From NCBI RefSeq assembly GCF_009725205.1, contig NZ_WNZY01000019.1:32509-96508 (forward strand): a DNA stretch of 64,000 bases, in the 5' to 3' direction. Origin of the DNA: Paenibacillus timonensis. Lineage in GTDB: Bacteria > Bacillota > Bacilli > Paenibacillales > Paenibacillaceae. The notes under the pieces were generated by a model that searched no databases, had not been told where the DNA came from, and was given only the letters and a program-made list of their open reading frames with translations. Made by a program: the position numbers and the translations under genes. This document shows positions 14,577 through 23,224 of the stretch, piece after piece (the stretch's first letter is position 1; every line of letters starts with the position of its first letter).

Positions 14577-15467
14577 ATGATGAACAGTACAACATCAAAC
14601 ACATCGATTCCTGGGATTACGCATCACACCGCGCACGTTAACGGTGCCACGATTCATTACGTGTCCGCTGGGACTACCGGATCCCCGATCCTTTTGATCC
14701 ACGGGTTCCCGGAGACCTGGTGGACGTTTCACAAACTCATTCCTTTACTTGCCTTAAACCATCGGGTATTCGCGGTCGATTTACGCGGTTTCGGTGATTC
14801 AAGCCATGACGAGGGGGATTATGACAGCGCGACTTCTGCTGAGGATTTGCATCAACTCATCGGGCAGCTCGGCATAGGTCCGGTGCACCTCACGGGGCAA
14901 GATATTAGCGGATCAACGGTCTTCCGACTCGCTGCCATGCATCCGGAAGATGTTCGCAGTTTCACCGCCATCGAGATGGGGCTTGCCGGATTCGGCCTTG
15001 AAAGCTTGGGCGACATCACGCATGGCGGCTCATGGCATATTGGCGTTTTGGCAGCACCCGGTATCGCCGAAATGCTCCTTGTCAACCACGAAAGGGAGTT
15101 CCTGGGGGAGTGGGCCTTTCCTTCCATGATCGCAGTTCAGGGAGCGATCACGGATGCGGACATTGACGAGTTCGTCCGTACTTACTCTCGTCCGGGCGGC
15201 TGGCGTGGAGCGATCGGTCTCTACCAGTCCATGCTCACGGAAGGCGACAGCATTAAGGCAATCGCCCAAACACATCCACTGACCATGCCGGTTCTGGCTG
15301 TAGGTGCTGGCGGTGGAACGTTTACCGAGAGTACCGTAAGGCAGATCACGACCGGGATGATCCAATCTGTGCAACTTGAAGGCGTTGGTCATTACGTTGC
15401 TATGGAGGCCCCGACGGCTCTATCGACGACGATCCTCGACTTCCTTGAGAGTGTCGACAGAGCTTGA
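14577..15467 (+). CDS. Alpha/beta-fold hydrolase (epoxide hydrolase/haloalkane dehalogenase-like)
   Basis: A 296-residue cytosolic hydrolase. It has the oxyanion motif LIHGFPETWWTFHKLIP, the strand VFAVDLRGFGDSSHD, a nucleophile elbow LTGQDISGSTVF with Asp where epoxide hydrolases and dehalogenases have theirs, and the C-terminal catalytic His in GVGHYVAMEAP. The start is ATG 14577 or 14580 behind AGGAGGAAG. The promoter carries two MarR-like operators, and a marR gene follows 92 bases downstream, so expression is probably induced by a toxic or aromatic compound. Substrate unknown. Confidence 0.88.
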   Translation: MMNSTTSNTSIPGITHHTAHVNGATIHYVSAGTTGSPILLIHGFPETWWTFHKLIPLLALNHRVFAVDLRGFGDSSHDEGDYDSATSAEDLHQLIGQLGIGPVHLTGQDISGSTVFRLAAMHPEDVRSFTAIEMGLAGFGLESLGDITHGGSWHIGVLAAPGIAEMLLVNHEREFLGEWAFPSMIAVQGAITDADIDEFVRTYSRPGGWRGAIGLYQSMLTEGDSIKAIAQTHPLTMPVLAVGAGGGTFTESTVRQITTGMIQSVQLEGVGHYVAMEAPTALSTTILDFLESVDRA

Positions 15468-15559
15468 GCTTGGCTTGGTAAATAAGCAAAAAATGCTGGA
15501 AAAGGAGGGTGCGATGGGGTAAAGTAAATAGAAACACGCTTACAAAGGAAGGATCCCTT

Positions 15560-16030
15560 ATGTCTCGATCTGGAGCTGATCTTGCCCTCCTCCTCCTAGG
15601 AGGCTACCGTACGCTTGTTGATGCTGCTATGGTTGAACTGGCCGCTCGCGGGTATGACGATTTTCGTCCTGTTCATGACTTCGCGATGCGAGCGATTGGA
15701 GCAGGTGCCGATAGCGCCTCGGATTTGGGTCGTCGAATGTCGGTCTCGAAGCAGGCGGCATCGAAGACCATCGCCGTTCTTCTCGACCGAGGTTACATCT
15801 CGCGGGAATCGGACCCGCATGATGCACGACGCAAACGGCTGCAAGTGACCCCTCTCGGCTTTGAAGTGATGCGACAGGGGGAAGCGATCTTCGATGACCT
15901 GCGTAAGAATTGGGAAGAGCAAATCGGCGTTGCTGAACTCGCAACGCTAGAGGCAAGGTTAAAGACGCTCATTGGAGACGGGGCCATTCGCATAGATGAG
16001 CCTGGATGGGCCGCGCAAGACCTCGGGTGA
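15560..16030 (+). CDS. MarR family transcriptional regulator
   Basis: A 156-residue winged-helix regulator. I start it at ATG 15560 (MSRSGADLALLLLGGYR) with AAAGGAAGG upstream; an in-frame GTG at 15509 abuts its own GGAGGG too closely. The wHTH reads DSASDLGRRMSVSKQAASKTIAVLLDRGYI, and the wing reads RESDPHDARRKRLQVTPLG, the classic D-x-R motif of MarR proteins. Flanking helices would form the dimer. It lies downstream of the hydrolase and probably autoregulates the pair through the GACAAC palindromes at 14511-14561. The C-terminus (GAIRIDEPGWAAQDLG) is not conserved in the family. Confidence 0.92.
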   Translation: MSRSGADLALLLLGGYRTLVDAAMVELAARGYDDFRPVHDFAMRAIGAGADSASDLGRRMSVSKQAASKTIAVLLDRGYISRESDPHDARRKRLQVTPLGFEVMRQGEAIFDDLRKNWEEQIGVAELATLEARLKTLIGDGAIRIDEPGWAAQDLG

Positions 16031-16068
16031 ACCCAAATGTGTTCGGAAGAAAACCGGTTGCTGGAGTG

Positions 16069-16131
16069 CAAAAAGGGTTAAACATAGGAAGTTCCACACC
16101 AAAGAGGCTAACCAAGCGGTTGGCCTCTTTG
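16069..16131. repeat. Direct repeat copy 2 (with bidirectional terminator)
   Basis: The segment runs AAGGGTTAAACATAG, a spacer, then GGCTAACCAAGCGGTTGGCC, the counterpart of 14412-14472. AAAGAGGCTAACC (16101-16113) pairs with GGTTGGCCTCTTT (16118-16130) over 13 bp, a hairpin that can end transcription of both the marR gene and the convergent epoxide hydrolase gene. Confidence 0.65.
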
Positions 16132-16139
16132 AATTTGGA

Positions 16140-17312
16140 TTATCCATGGGATTGGGCAGGACGTATTGTTCGGAACGACCTAAAGAATGCGCGGATATCC
16201 TCAGCCATCAGCTCCGGTTCTTCCATGGCGGTAAAGTGACCGCCTCGGGGCATGGAAGTCCAACGGGTTACATTCAAATGGCGCGTAGCCCATTCTCTGG
16301 GCGGGGGTAAGATATCCGCCTTGAACAAAGCAAGCGCGGTCGGAACTGTGATATAACCTAGGGGCGGCAGCGTATGAGCATTTTCATAATACATCTCGGC
16401 AGCCGATCCAACCGTGTTCGTGACCCAATAAATCATGATATGTGTGAGTAGTTCGTCCTCCGTGAATCGCTGCCGGAGATCTCCGTTGCAATCGCTCCAG
16501 GCACGGAGCTTCTCAAGGATCCAGCTGGCTAATCCGACGGGAGAGTCGGACAGGCCATAAGCTAACGTCTGAGGGCGTGTCGATTGGATGGACATATAGC
16601 CGCCCTCTTGCGCTACCCATGCCGTAGCCGCTTGTTGATATCGCCGTTCTTCTTCGGAAAGTCCTGACTCATCCGCTGCATTCATGAGTGCTCGTATAAT
16701 CCCGATGTCCGTGAGATGGATGCCGTACAACAGCTCGGGATGGTTTGCGGCCAGATATCGGGTCACTCCGGAGCCAATATCCCCGCCGGCAGCTGCAAAC
16801 TTCTCGTAACCTAACTCCTCGGTCATGAGCTTCGCCCATATGTCTGAGACACGGGAGTTGTTGATACCTGGACGAGCAGGGCGGCTGGAGAACCCGAATC
16901 CGGGCACGGAGGGGACGATGACATCAAAAGCGTCCTCCGCGCGGCCGCCGTAACTGACCGGATCGGTAAGCAGCGGGATGATTTTCTCATAACGAAGGTA
17001 ACTGTCGGGCCACCCGTGGGTGAGAATCAGGGGCAGGGGGTTCGGTCCTTTCCCGCGCTCATACACGAAGTGGATGTCGATCTCATCGATGCGAGTGCGG
17101 AACTGGGAGAAACGGTTTAGCTTGGCTTCTTGGGCTCGCCAGTCATATTGATCCTTCCAGTAGGACACCAAGGATTGCAAATACGATCGTTCCGTGCCCC
17201 GGTCCCATCCGGTGTTATGGGGTTGATCGGGCCAACGTACGCGATGGAGCCGGTTCTTCAAATCGTCCAAGATTTCTTCGGAAACGTGAATGTGAAAGGG
17301 CTCTAGTGCCAT
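16140..17312 (-). CDS. Epoxide hydrolase with EHN N-terminal domain
   Basis: A 390-residue protein of the microsomal-type epoxide hydrolase family. Residues 1-110 form the EHN domain (FHIHVSEEILDDLKNRLHRVRWPD ... WDRGTERSYLQSLVSYWKDQYDWR). They are followed by the alpha/beta hydrolase core: oxyanion LTHGWPDSYLRYEKIIP, VPSVPGFGFSSRP, the nucleophile Asp in AAGGDIGSGVTRYLA, and the catalytic His in MPRGGHFTAMEEPELMA. It hydrolyses epoxides to diols through an alkyl-enzyme ester. The gene is divergent from an AraC regulator, 106 bases away, which probably controls it. Confidence 0.92.
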   Translation of the reverse strand: MALEPFHIHVSEEILDDLKNRLHRVRWPDQPHNTGWDRGTERSYLQSLVSYWKDQYDWRAQEAKLNRFSQFRTRIDEIDIHFVYERGKGPNPLPLILTHGWPDSYLRYEKIIPLLTDPVSYGGRAEDAFDVIVPSVPGFGFSSRPARPGINNSRVSDIWAKLMTEELGYEKFAAAGGDIGSGVTRYLAANHPELLYGIHLTDIGIIRALMNAADESGLSEEERRYQQAATAWVAQEGGYMSIQSTRPQTLAYGLSDSPVGLASWILEKLRAWSDCNGDLRQRFTEDELLTHIMIYWVTNTVGSAAEMYYENAHTLPPLGYITVPTALALFKADILPPPREWATRHLNVTRWTSMPRGGHFTAMEEPELMAEDIRAFFRSFRTIRPAQSHG

Positions 17313-17418
17313 AGGGTTTTCCTCCTTCTCTTGCTACATCGTTCATTATATCCCCCCAAAAGATGTGATACACTGGCATATATGAAGGATCTGACTATAC
17401 GATTTGATAGGTGAGGCC

Positions 17419-18273
17419 ATGCCGTTATTAGACCGATACAAGAACCGAACCGTTAACATTGAATTTGTCCCGAAAGAGGATTTAAGGCGACTTCCTTGTC
17501 CAGAGCGGCGGGCACTGGTCTTGATTACTTCCGGAAGCATGCACGGGACCTTAAACGAACATCCCATCTCTCTCGTTGCTCCAGCTGTCCTATGCTTGGC
17601 TGAACACGATGAGCTGAACGTGACAGACATGCACCAGGTGGCTGCTCAAGCCTTTCATTTTCATCCTGATTTCCTGAACAGCGTTAGGTTATCCGAAACG
17701 GAGATGTATTTTCCGTCGGCCCCCAGCATCCAAACCGGGCTTTCGCTGTTTCGAAGAGAGGATCCTTATCCAGGCATCCCCCGACTCACCGCAAGCGCCT
17801 ATCCGCATATCTTTGAATGGTTTTTTGTGCTTGGCATGGAAGTAATGGCGCAAAGCGATGAGCGGTGGGCGTGTCGCATTAAGAAATATCTCATTCAGAT
17901 ACTAGGCTTGCTGGAGGAGTTGAATCAATATCGCGAACCCTCCCCAGTGGACCAAGTGTTAGAGTATATCCACACGAATTATTCCAGGAAGATAACGCTG
18001 GAGGACTTGACGGAGACCGCCCATTTGAACCGCGTAACGTTAAATAAGCTGTTTCAGGAGAGATGCGGTTCGACCGCGATGGTCTACTTGCTCTCTTATC
18101 GATTGAAGGTGGCATGTGAGCTCTTAACCCACACCGATATGAACCTCAACGATATTGCGCGCGCGACCGGGTTTGAATATGACACCTATTTCATCAAACA
18201 GTTCACGTCCAAGAAGGGGATATCCCCGACGACGTATCGGAACAACTCTCGCAAGTTTTCTAACGTTCAATAA
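17419..18273 (+). CDS. AraC family transcriptional regulator
   Basis: 284 residues from the ATG at 17419 (MPLLDRYKNRTVNIEF), preferred over the TTG at 17404 because AGGTGAGG precedes it. The N-terminal half is a divergent sensor domain without a clear cupin signature. The C-terminal region holds two HTHs: KITLEDLTETAHLNRVTLNKLFQERCG and MNLNDIARATGFEYDTYFIKQFTSKKGISPTTYR. It is divergent from the epoxide hydrolase gene and is the natural candidate for its activator. The end of the protein is close to a 130-bp gap without recognisable features. Confidence 0.9.
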   Translation: MPLLDRYKNRTVNIEFVPKEDLRRLPCPERRALVLITSGSMHGTLNEHPISLVAPAVLCLAEHDELNVTDMHQVAAQAFHFHPDFLNSVRLSETEMYFPSAPSIQTGLSLFRREDPYPGIPRLTASAYPHIFEWFFVLGMEVMAQSDERWACRIKKYLIQILGLLEELNQYREPSPVDQVLEYIHTNYSRKITLEDLTETAHLNRVTLNKLFQERCGSTAMVYLLSYRLKVACELLTHTDMNLNDIARATGFEYDTYFIKQFTSKKGISPTTYRNNSRKFSNVQ

Positions 18274-18405
18274 GAGTTCAGGTCTTTTTCAGGGAGGATA
18301 GAATGAGGCGCTTAAGCAAAGTAAGCGGTTGTCTAACTGCGATGGGATAACCCAGCAGCAAGAAATCCTTAAGGTGACTTCTGAGTGAATCGTTAGTCGA
18401 ATCCG

Positions 18406-18975
18406 CTAGTCCTCCAGCAACCGCCCATGATCATGCCATTGCCCATACATTTGATTAGTTCTTGTATGGCTTATGAATTTATCCAGTCTGCTTTGAAATA
18501 ATTCGGGCTGGTGGATGACGCTTTGGATCGTGTCGATGCGAATGCGCTGATAAAGCGCCGGGAAAGCCAGGAAGTTCTCGTATCCTTGCGGATCTTCTTG
18601 CAACCGTTGTTCGATCACGCTGTCGATCTGAAAGGAATCGAGATCCATCTCAGGAAGAACCCTTCGTCCTTCATCCGTCATGAGCCCCAGCTTCTCCAGG
18701 CGACGAACTCGCGCTTTATTTAATTCCGTCCATGAACTCTTCAACCTACGAGGAGACAGCCGTTGGGCTGTCTCTGTTGGGTTGATTTTCTTCTTGGTAC
18801 TGTCGATCCAGCCGAAGCACAACGCTTCTTCGACCGCATCCAAATATAACAAGGTATCCGGAGCCCGCTTCATACTCACTACGACCCAACATGAATTCGC
18901 AGTCCGGCTATTCTCCTGCAGCCATACCCTCAGTTCTTCTCTTGATTTCACCGGAAGCAAATGATGGATGTCCAT
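18406..18975 (-). CDS. YdeI/OmpD-associated family protein
   Basis: A 189-residue protein when started at ATG 18975 (MDIHHLLPVKSREELRVWL), just 4 bases after the stop of the upstream DinB gene; a longer frame would overlap that gene. Family features are the N-terminal W-L-x-x-N block, SCWVVVSMKRAPDTLLYLDAVEEALCFGWIDSTKKKIN (the conserved C-F-G-W-I-D-S), and WTELNKARVRRLEKLGLMTDEG. YdeI-like proteins are bacteriocin/peptide-resistance related or of unknown function. It is the last gene of the regulator-DinB cluster. Confidence 0.88.
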   Translation of the reverse strand: MDIHHLLPVKSREELRVWLQENSRTANSCWVVVSMKRAPDTLLYLDAVEEALCFGWIDSTKKKINPTETAQRLSPRRLKSSWTELNKARVRRLEKLGLMTDEGRRVLPEMDLDSFQIDSVIEQRLQEDPQGYENFLAFPALYQRIRIDTIQSVIHQPELFQSRLDKFISHTRTNQMYGQWHDHGRLLED

Positions 18976-18979
18976 CGTT

Positions 18980-19498
18980 TTAACCCCGAGTTGCCGCTGG
19001 TTCCTGATACCAATACAGCGCATAGTCGTTCATGGTGGAAGCGTGGCCGAGCTGACGCAGCATGGTCGATAGGTTCCCCCTGTGATACGACCCGTGATTG
19101 ACGAGATGCAGCACCATTTCCGACAGGCGGGTTTGGCGGGGACCGGCGAACGGATTATTTAACAGCACGCTTTGCTCCAAATCGGGTTGGCCTTGGAACC
19201 AGGTGCTGAACTGTTCGGCTAACTCGTTATAAGCATGGGCGTAATCATCCAGGGATTCCAGGACACGTTCGTTTAACGGACGAGTGGCTTGAAAGGCCTC
19301 CGGCATCTCCATTCCGGTTAGCACCAGATACCACATTTGATCCACGGCATAGATATGGCTCAGGGCATGGGCCAAAGTGGGGAACGAGGTGTTGACTTCT
19401 TGGCTTAATACGGAGGCAGGGAGCTCCCGGATTCTTCCCAGGATCGTTTGGTTCGCCCAAGTGTGATATTTGTACATCTCTTCTGGAATCGTTGTCAT
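18980..19498 (-). CDS. DinB family protein
   Basis: A 172-residue four-helix-bundle protein of the DinB/YfiT type. The three metal-binding His of the fold are visible: one in TLAHALSHIYAVDQMWY, and two in LVNHGSYHRGNLSTML. DinB-like proteins include bacillithiol-dependent transferases; others have unknown roles. It is 64 bases downstream of the WYL regulator, and a 13-bp perfect hairpin lies between the two genes. It is probably coupled to the YdeI-like gene, which starts 4 bases after its stop. Confidence 0.9.
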   Translation of the reverse strand: MTTIPEEMYKYHTWANQTILGRIRELPASVLSQEVNTSFPTLAHALSHIYAVDQMWYLVLTGMEMPEAFQATRPLNERVLESLDDYAHAYNELAEQFSTWFQGQPDLEQSVLLNNPFAGPRQTRLSEMVLHLVNHGSYHRGNLSTMLRQLGHASTMNDYALYWYQEPAATRG

Positions 19499-19541
19499 TT
19501 TTGAATCTCTCCTTTAGTTGTTGATGTCCTGATTATAAGAA

Positions 19542-19573
19542 AAGAAGTATGACAACAGACTGTCATACTTCTT
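19542..19573 (-). terminator. Perfect 13-bp hairpin between WYL regulator and DinB gene
   Basis: AAGAAGTATGACA (19542-19554) and TGTCATACTTCTT (19561-19573) are perfect inverses around ACAGAC, overlapping the last 11 bases of the regulator gene. Read on the minus strand it is followed by TTCTTATAATC, so it can act as a weak terminator. A role as an operator for the DinB promoter is equally possible. Confidence 0.6.
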
Positions 19574-20486
19574 CATAAAGTTGAAGCGCCTTCTGAAGTT
19601 GTTCTTTGACGATGTCGCGAAGCCCCAAGGGTTCAAGGACCTCGGCGCCGCTGCCGAAGCTAAGCAAAATGGACCAAAGCCAGCGCGCGTTAAGGGGCTG
19701 ATGCACGGATATGCGTACCGTCATACTCCCATCGTCGTGAAATTGCTTCTCCGCCAACTGAAAATGATCCATCACATCCGCCAACGCCTCGGGACGGACC
19801 CGGATCACGACGTCTTCCATCTGATCCTTATCCTCCCCAGTCTTCTGACCGATATCGTTCTGTTCCAAGGCTTCAAGATGCGGCCCAAACGTATCCTGCG
19901 TCAGCATCACATTCAACATTCGCGATAAGCGGAATTCCCGATAATCCTGACGTGAACGGCAATATCCGTAGACGTACCAATTGCCGAATTTGAAATGAAG
20001 GCGCAGCGGCTCCAGTTCGCGAGTCCGGCGTTCATTTTGAGCATTGATGTACTCGAAGCGAACGAGGTTTCGCTGGGTAATGGCCGAGCGCAGAAGAGGG
20101 AGCACGCCGAAAGCCGTCCGACGAGTCTCCAAATCCACGGACAGGCTTGGCATCCGATATTCCGGTTCAATGGTTTGCAAACGCTCGATGGTTCCTTGCG
20201 CGCGTTCGTCTTCAAATACGGAGGAGAGACTGTTCAACACGGTAATGAGGGAGGCCACATCATAGGTACCGAGCAGGCTTTTGTCCATCTTATAACCGTC
20301 CATCATGCCGTATCCGCCTTTAGTTCCCTGGTACGCAACAACCGGGAAACCTGCCGCGCAGAGCACATCGATATCCCGATAGATCGTTCTTTGGGAAACC
20401 TGAAACTCTTCAGCTAGCAAGGCTGCAGACAAAACGTCATGATTTAGCAGTTTGTAGACAATGGAGATCAATCGCTCCAATTTCAT
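19563..20486 (-). CDS. YafY-type WYL-domain transcriptional regulator
   Basis: 307 residues from the ATG at 20486 (MKLERLISIVYKLLNHDVLSAALLAEEF), with AAGGAG upstream. Its ATG overlaps the TGA of the HxlR gene (ATGA), so the two are translationally coupled. The N-terminal HTH_11 wing reads VSQRTIYRDIDVLCAAGFPVVAYQGTKGGYGMMDGY. A WYL domain follows (RNLVRFEYINAQNERRTRELEPLRLHFKFGNWYVYGYCR) with a C-terminal extension (WCX). WYL regulators sense nucleic-acid or small-molecule ligands. It probably governs the adjacent dinB-ydeI genes. Confidence 0.93.
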   Translation of the reverse strand: MKLERLISIVYKLLNHDVLSAALLAEEFQVSQRTIYRDIDVLCAAGFPVVAYQGTKGGYGMMDGYKMDKSLLGTYDVASLITVLNSLSSVFEDERAQGTIERLQTIEPEYRMPSLSVDLETRRTAFGVLPLLRSAITQRNLVRFEYINAQNERRTRELEPLRLHFKFGNWYVYGYCRSRQDYREFRLSRMLNVMLTQDTFGPHLEALEQNDIGQKTGEDKDQMEDVVIRVRPEALADVMDHFQLAEKQFHDDGSMTVRISVHQPLNARWLWSILLSFGSGAEVLEPLGLRDIVKEQLQKALQLYEEV

Positions 20487-20815
20487 AAATTGCTCCTTCC
20501 CCAATCGCATAACTGTTCCATCACGGGGATAAGGGTTTCTGCTTTCGGGGTTAGCCGGTACTCAACCTTAGGAGGGACTTGCGGATATTCCTTCCGATCC
20601 ACCAGACCATCCGCTTCCAGTTCTTTAAGTTGGGAGCTGAGCATCTTATAAGTAATTGGGCCAATCCGTCTTTTTAGCTCATTGAAGCGAACCGGCTGGT
20701 TTTCCGCCAGGAGGTATATAATCAACATTTTCCACTTCCCGCCGATGACTGACAGGGTATACCCAAACGGTGTTTCGTGAATGTTACCTTCGCCTTGGTA
20801 ATCCGCCGTTCCCAT
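20483..20815 (-). CDS. HxlR family transcriptional regulator
   Basis: A 110-residue winged-helix regulator: TPFGYTLSVIGGKWKMLIIYLL (the family's I-G-G-K-W signature), RFNELKRRIGPITYKMLSSQLKELEADGLVDRKEYPQVPPKVEYRLT. It is divergent from ridA with a 105-bp gap that contains a GTAGTAC inverted repeat. It is the first gene of an operon with the WYL regulator (4-base ATGA overlap). HxlR proteins commonly respond to electrophiles such as aldehydes or quinones; whether that holds here is unknown. Confidence 0.93.
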   Translation of the reverse strand: MGTADYQGEGNIHETPFGYTLSVIGGKWKMLIIYLLAENQPVRFNELKRRIGPITYKMLSSQLKELEADGLVDRKEYPQVPPKVEYRLTPKAETLIPVMEQLCDWGRSNL

Positions 20816-20834
20816 CTTTACACTATCCTTTCGG

Positions 20835-20863
20835 GTAGTACCTATCTAAATAGTGCGTACTAC
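20835..20863. promoter_or_regulatory. Candidate HxlR operator
   Basis: GTAGTAC (20835-20841) and GTACTAC (20857-20863) are perfect inverses. Between them lies an inner CTAT-CTAA-ATAG inverse (20842-20853). The site sits between the divergent hxlR and ridA-like genes, where it would control both. Confidence 0.65.
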
Positions 20864-20920
20864 TTATTATTTTGTGCCCAGTTTATACTATCCTTACTTT
20901 GATGTAAAGGAGAGAAAACA

Positions 20921-21304
20921 ATGGCACATATCCAAACGTACAATCATGATTTGTGGGATCACGGTATTTCCCAGGGCTACGCGGTGAACGGGACACTCTA
21001 CATTTCAGGACAATTCTCCCACGATGCGCAAGGCGCATTTGTTGGCGCGGGGGATATCGAAGCCCAAACCCGACAGACGCTCGACAATCTGGATCGCGTG
21101 CTCGAGAGCTTTGGGGCCAAGAGAGCGAACCTTGCTTATCTGGAGATTTATTTGACCCACCCACAGGAGCATTTTGAAGCTGTCCTTGGGTTGTTTAAGG
21201 ACTATGTAGGAGAACATCGGCCGGCCGGCAGCTTGCTAGGCGTGACCTACCTGGCGTCGCCGGAGCAACTGATCGAAATCAGCGCCGTTGCTCATCTAGA
21301 TTAA
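20921..21304 (+). CDS. RidA/YjgF family protein
   Basis: A 127-residue protein of the RidA superfamily (enamine/imine deaminase fold). It includes GYAVNGTLYISGQFSHDAQGAFVGAGDIEAQTRQTLDNLDRVLESFGA and the C-terminal strand LLGVTYLASPEQLIEISAVAHLD. The catalytic Arg of classic RidA (R in the motif near the C-terminus) is replaced by the V-T-Y-L-A-S-P context, so this may be a YjgH/YoaB-like subgroup without proven deaminase activity. It is divergent from HxlR and likely its target. A 13-bp terminator follows. Confidence 0.88.
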   Translation: MAHIQTYNHDLWDHGISQGYAVNGTLYISGQFSHDAQGAFVGAGDIEAQTRQTLDNLDRVLESFGAKRANLAYLEIYLTHPQEHFEAVLGLFKDYVGEHRPAGSLLGVTYLASPEQLIEISAVAHLD

Positions 21305-21323
21305 CCCCGATCTGGTCCCCCAT

Positions 21324-21361
21324 ATGCTCACTGAACCTAAGCGTTCGGTGGGCATTTTTTA
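21324..21361 (+). terminator. Terminator after RidA-like gene
   Basis: ATGCTCACTGAAC (21324-21336) pairs over 13 bp with GTTCGGTGGGCAT (21343-21355), allowing G-T pairs; six T residues follow. Confidence 0.9.
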
Positions 21362-21511
21362 CATATCATCAACCCCATTAGATCAATGATCAATTGACCC
21401 CGAACGAAATCAACATTCCATTGGAGGTTTTGCCCATAGGCTCGCCCTGATCACCACCCTTATGCTGGGGATGGGTTAATGATTATCACACATTATGGAG
21501 GGGGAAGGTTC

Positions 21512-23164
21512 ATGAACACAAGATCGATCACCCGATGGGTATCAACCGGTCTGGCCATCGGCTTGCTTGGAACCACGCTGCTGGCTTGCTCAAATGGAGG
21601 GCAGGCGAATCGTGGAACTCAGAACGAAGAAGGAGTCAATTCAGGAGGGAATACGTCGGTGACGGAGGCGACGACCTATCCCATTCAAACCGATAAGTCG
21701 CTAACGTATTGGGGGGATCTGACAGGAAACCTGATCGGAGTGGTGAACTCGCTTAACGACGTGCCTTTCTTTCAGAAGTGGCAGGAGAAAACCGGGGTTC
21801 AACTCGAATTTACGTCACCGCCAGCCGGTCAGGCTAAAGAGGCGCTAAATGTTATGTTGGCTTCGGGTGATTTGCCGGATATGATCGAATACAATTTCAT
21901 GAGTTTTCCCGGAGGACCCGAGAAAGCGATCAGTGATGGATACATTCTTCGCCTGAACGATCTCATCGATAAGCACGCGCCAAATCTGAAGAAGTATCTG
22001 GAGGAGAATCCGGACATCGATAAAATGGTAAAAACCGATAGCGGCAGCTACTACGTGTTCCCGTTTATCCGGGGGGATGAGTACCTGCGGGTATTCCAGG
22101 GACCCATCATCCGTAAGGACTGGCTGGATGACTTAGGACTACCGGTGCCGGAAACCATCGATGAGTGGACCGCAACGCTAAGAGCGTTCAAAGAGAAGAA
22201 GGGGGCCGCTGCTCCGCTTTCGATGGTCAGCAAGCCACGATTCTTTAATGAATCTTACAACGGGGCGTTCCTTGGCACTTATGGAGTAACGCTTGGCTTC
22301 TACCAAGAAGACGGCGCGATAAAGTTCGGACCTGCGGAATCCGGTTTCAAAGAATACTTAAGATTGTTCCAGGGCTGGTACAAGGAAGGGTTACTTGATA
22401 AAAATATCGCCACGGTTGACTCCAAAGCGATGGACAGTAACCTTGCTGCCGGCGCCACGGGTGCCACGATCGGCAACGCCGGCGGCGGGATCGGAAAGTG
22501 GCAGCCGCTAGTGGAAGCGAACGATCCGAAGGCGGTGCTGGTGGCTGCCCCTTATCCGGTGCTGAACAAAGGCGACAAGCCGAAATTCGGACAGCGGAAT
22601 CAGGCGTACTCGTCCGAAGGAACGGTCGCGATAACGACGGCGTCCAAGGATCCGGAGCTCGCGGTACGACTGCTGGATTACGGTTACAGCGAGGAAGGGC
22701 ATATGTTCTTCAACTTCGGGGAAGAAGGCGTAAGCTACGAGATGGTGGACGGGTATCCGAAATACACGGACTTGCTCCTGAAGAACCCCGACAAACTCGC
22801 ACCGGCGCAAGCGATCTCGTTACACGCCCGCGGCAGCTATAACGGACCGTTCGTGCAAGACAAACGTTACGCGGAGCAGTTCTTCGCTCTGCAAACGCAG
22901 CGGGATGCCATCGAAATCTGGAAGAATACCGATGCCGCGAAATACCAGCTGCCTCCGATCACGCCAACGCCTGAAGAAAGCTCGGAATATGCGGCGATTA
23001 TGAACGATATCAACACGCTGGTGGATGAGATGACGATCAAGATCATTTTGGGTGAAGAGTCTGTCGACCAATTCGAAAGCTACGTGGAGAAGATGAAGTC
23101 GCTTCGCCTAGACCGGGCGATCGAGATCCAGACGGCGGCACTGGAGCGTTACAACAGCCGGTAA
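21512..23164 (+). CDS. Sugar ABC transporter solute-binding lipoprotein (LipO/YtcQ type)
   Basis: 550 residues from the ATG at 21512 (MNTRSITRWVSTGLAIGLLG) behind GGAGGGGGAAGG. The signal peptide ends in the lipobox LLAC, so the mature protein is a membrane-anchored lipoprotein after Cys. The body is a large family-1 binding protein (LTYWGDLTGNLIGVVNSLNDVPFFQKWQEKTG ... SGDLPDMIEYNF ... YGYSEEGHMFFNFGEEGVSYEMVDG). Such 500+ residue proteins feed LplBC/YtcP-type permeases with oligosaccharides. It is followed by two permease genes and a GH88 enzyme. A close paralog lies at 28794. Confidence 0.93.
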   Translation: MNTRSITRWVSTGLAIGLLGTTLLACSNGGQANRGTQNEEGVNSGGNTSVTEATTYPIQTDKSLTYWGDLTGNLIGVVNSLNDVPFFQKWQEKTGVQLEFTSPPAGQAKEALNVMLASGDLPDMIEYNFMSFPGGPEKAISDGYILRLNDLIDKHAPNLKKYLEENPDIDKMVKTDSGSYYVFPFIRGDEYLRVFQGPIIRKDWLDDLGLPVPETIDEWTATLRAFKEKKGAAAPLSMVSKPRFFNESYNGAFLGTYGVTLGFYQEDGAIKFGPAESGFKEYLRLFQGWYKEGLLDKNIATVDSKAMDSNLAAGATGATIGNAGGGIGKWQPLVEANDPKAVLVAAPYPVLNKGDKPKFGQRNQAYSSEGTVAITTASKDPELAVRLLDYGYSEEGHMFFNFGEEGVSYEMVDGYPKYTDLLLKNPDKLAPAQAISLHARGSYNGPFVQDKRYAEQFFALQTQRDAIEIWKNTDAAKYQLPPITPTPEESSEYAAIMNDINTLVDEMTIKIILGEESVDQFESYVEKMKSLRLDRAIEIQTAALERYNSR

Positions 23165-23224
23165 TCGCAATTCGGGAGGGCGCGTACGCCCTCCCGAATA
23201 GAAATGAGGTGTATCCGAACACGC

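Noticed and set aside
18274..18405. Further copy of the L-L-R-R repeat near 18380 (GAATCGTTAG)
   Set aside because: Only one short partial motif is present, without the 50-bp spacing partners.
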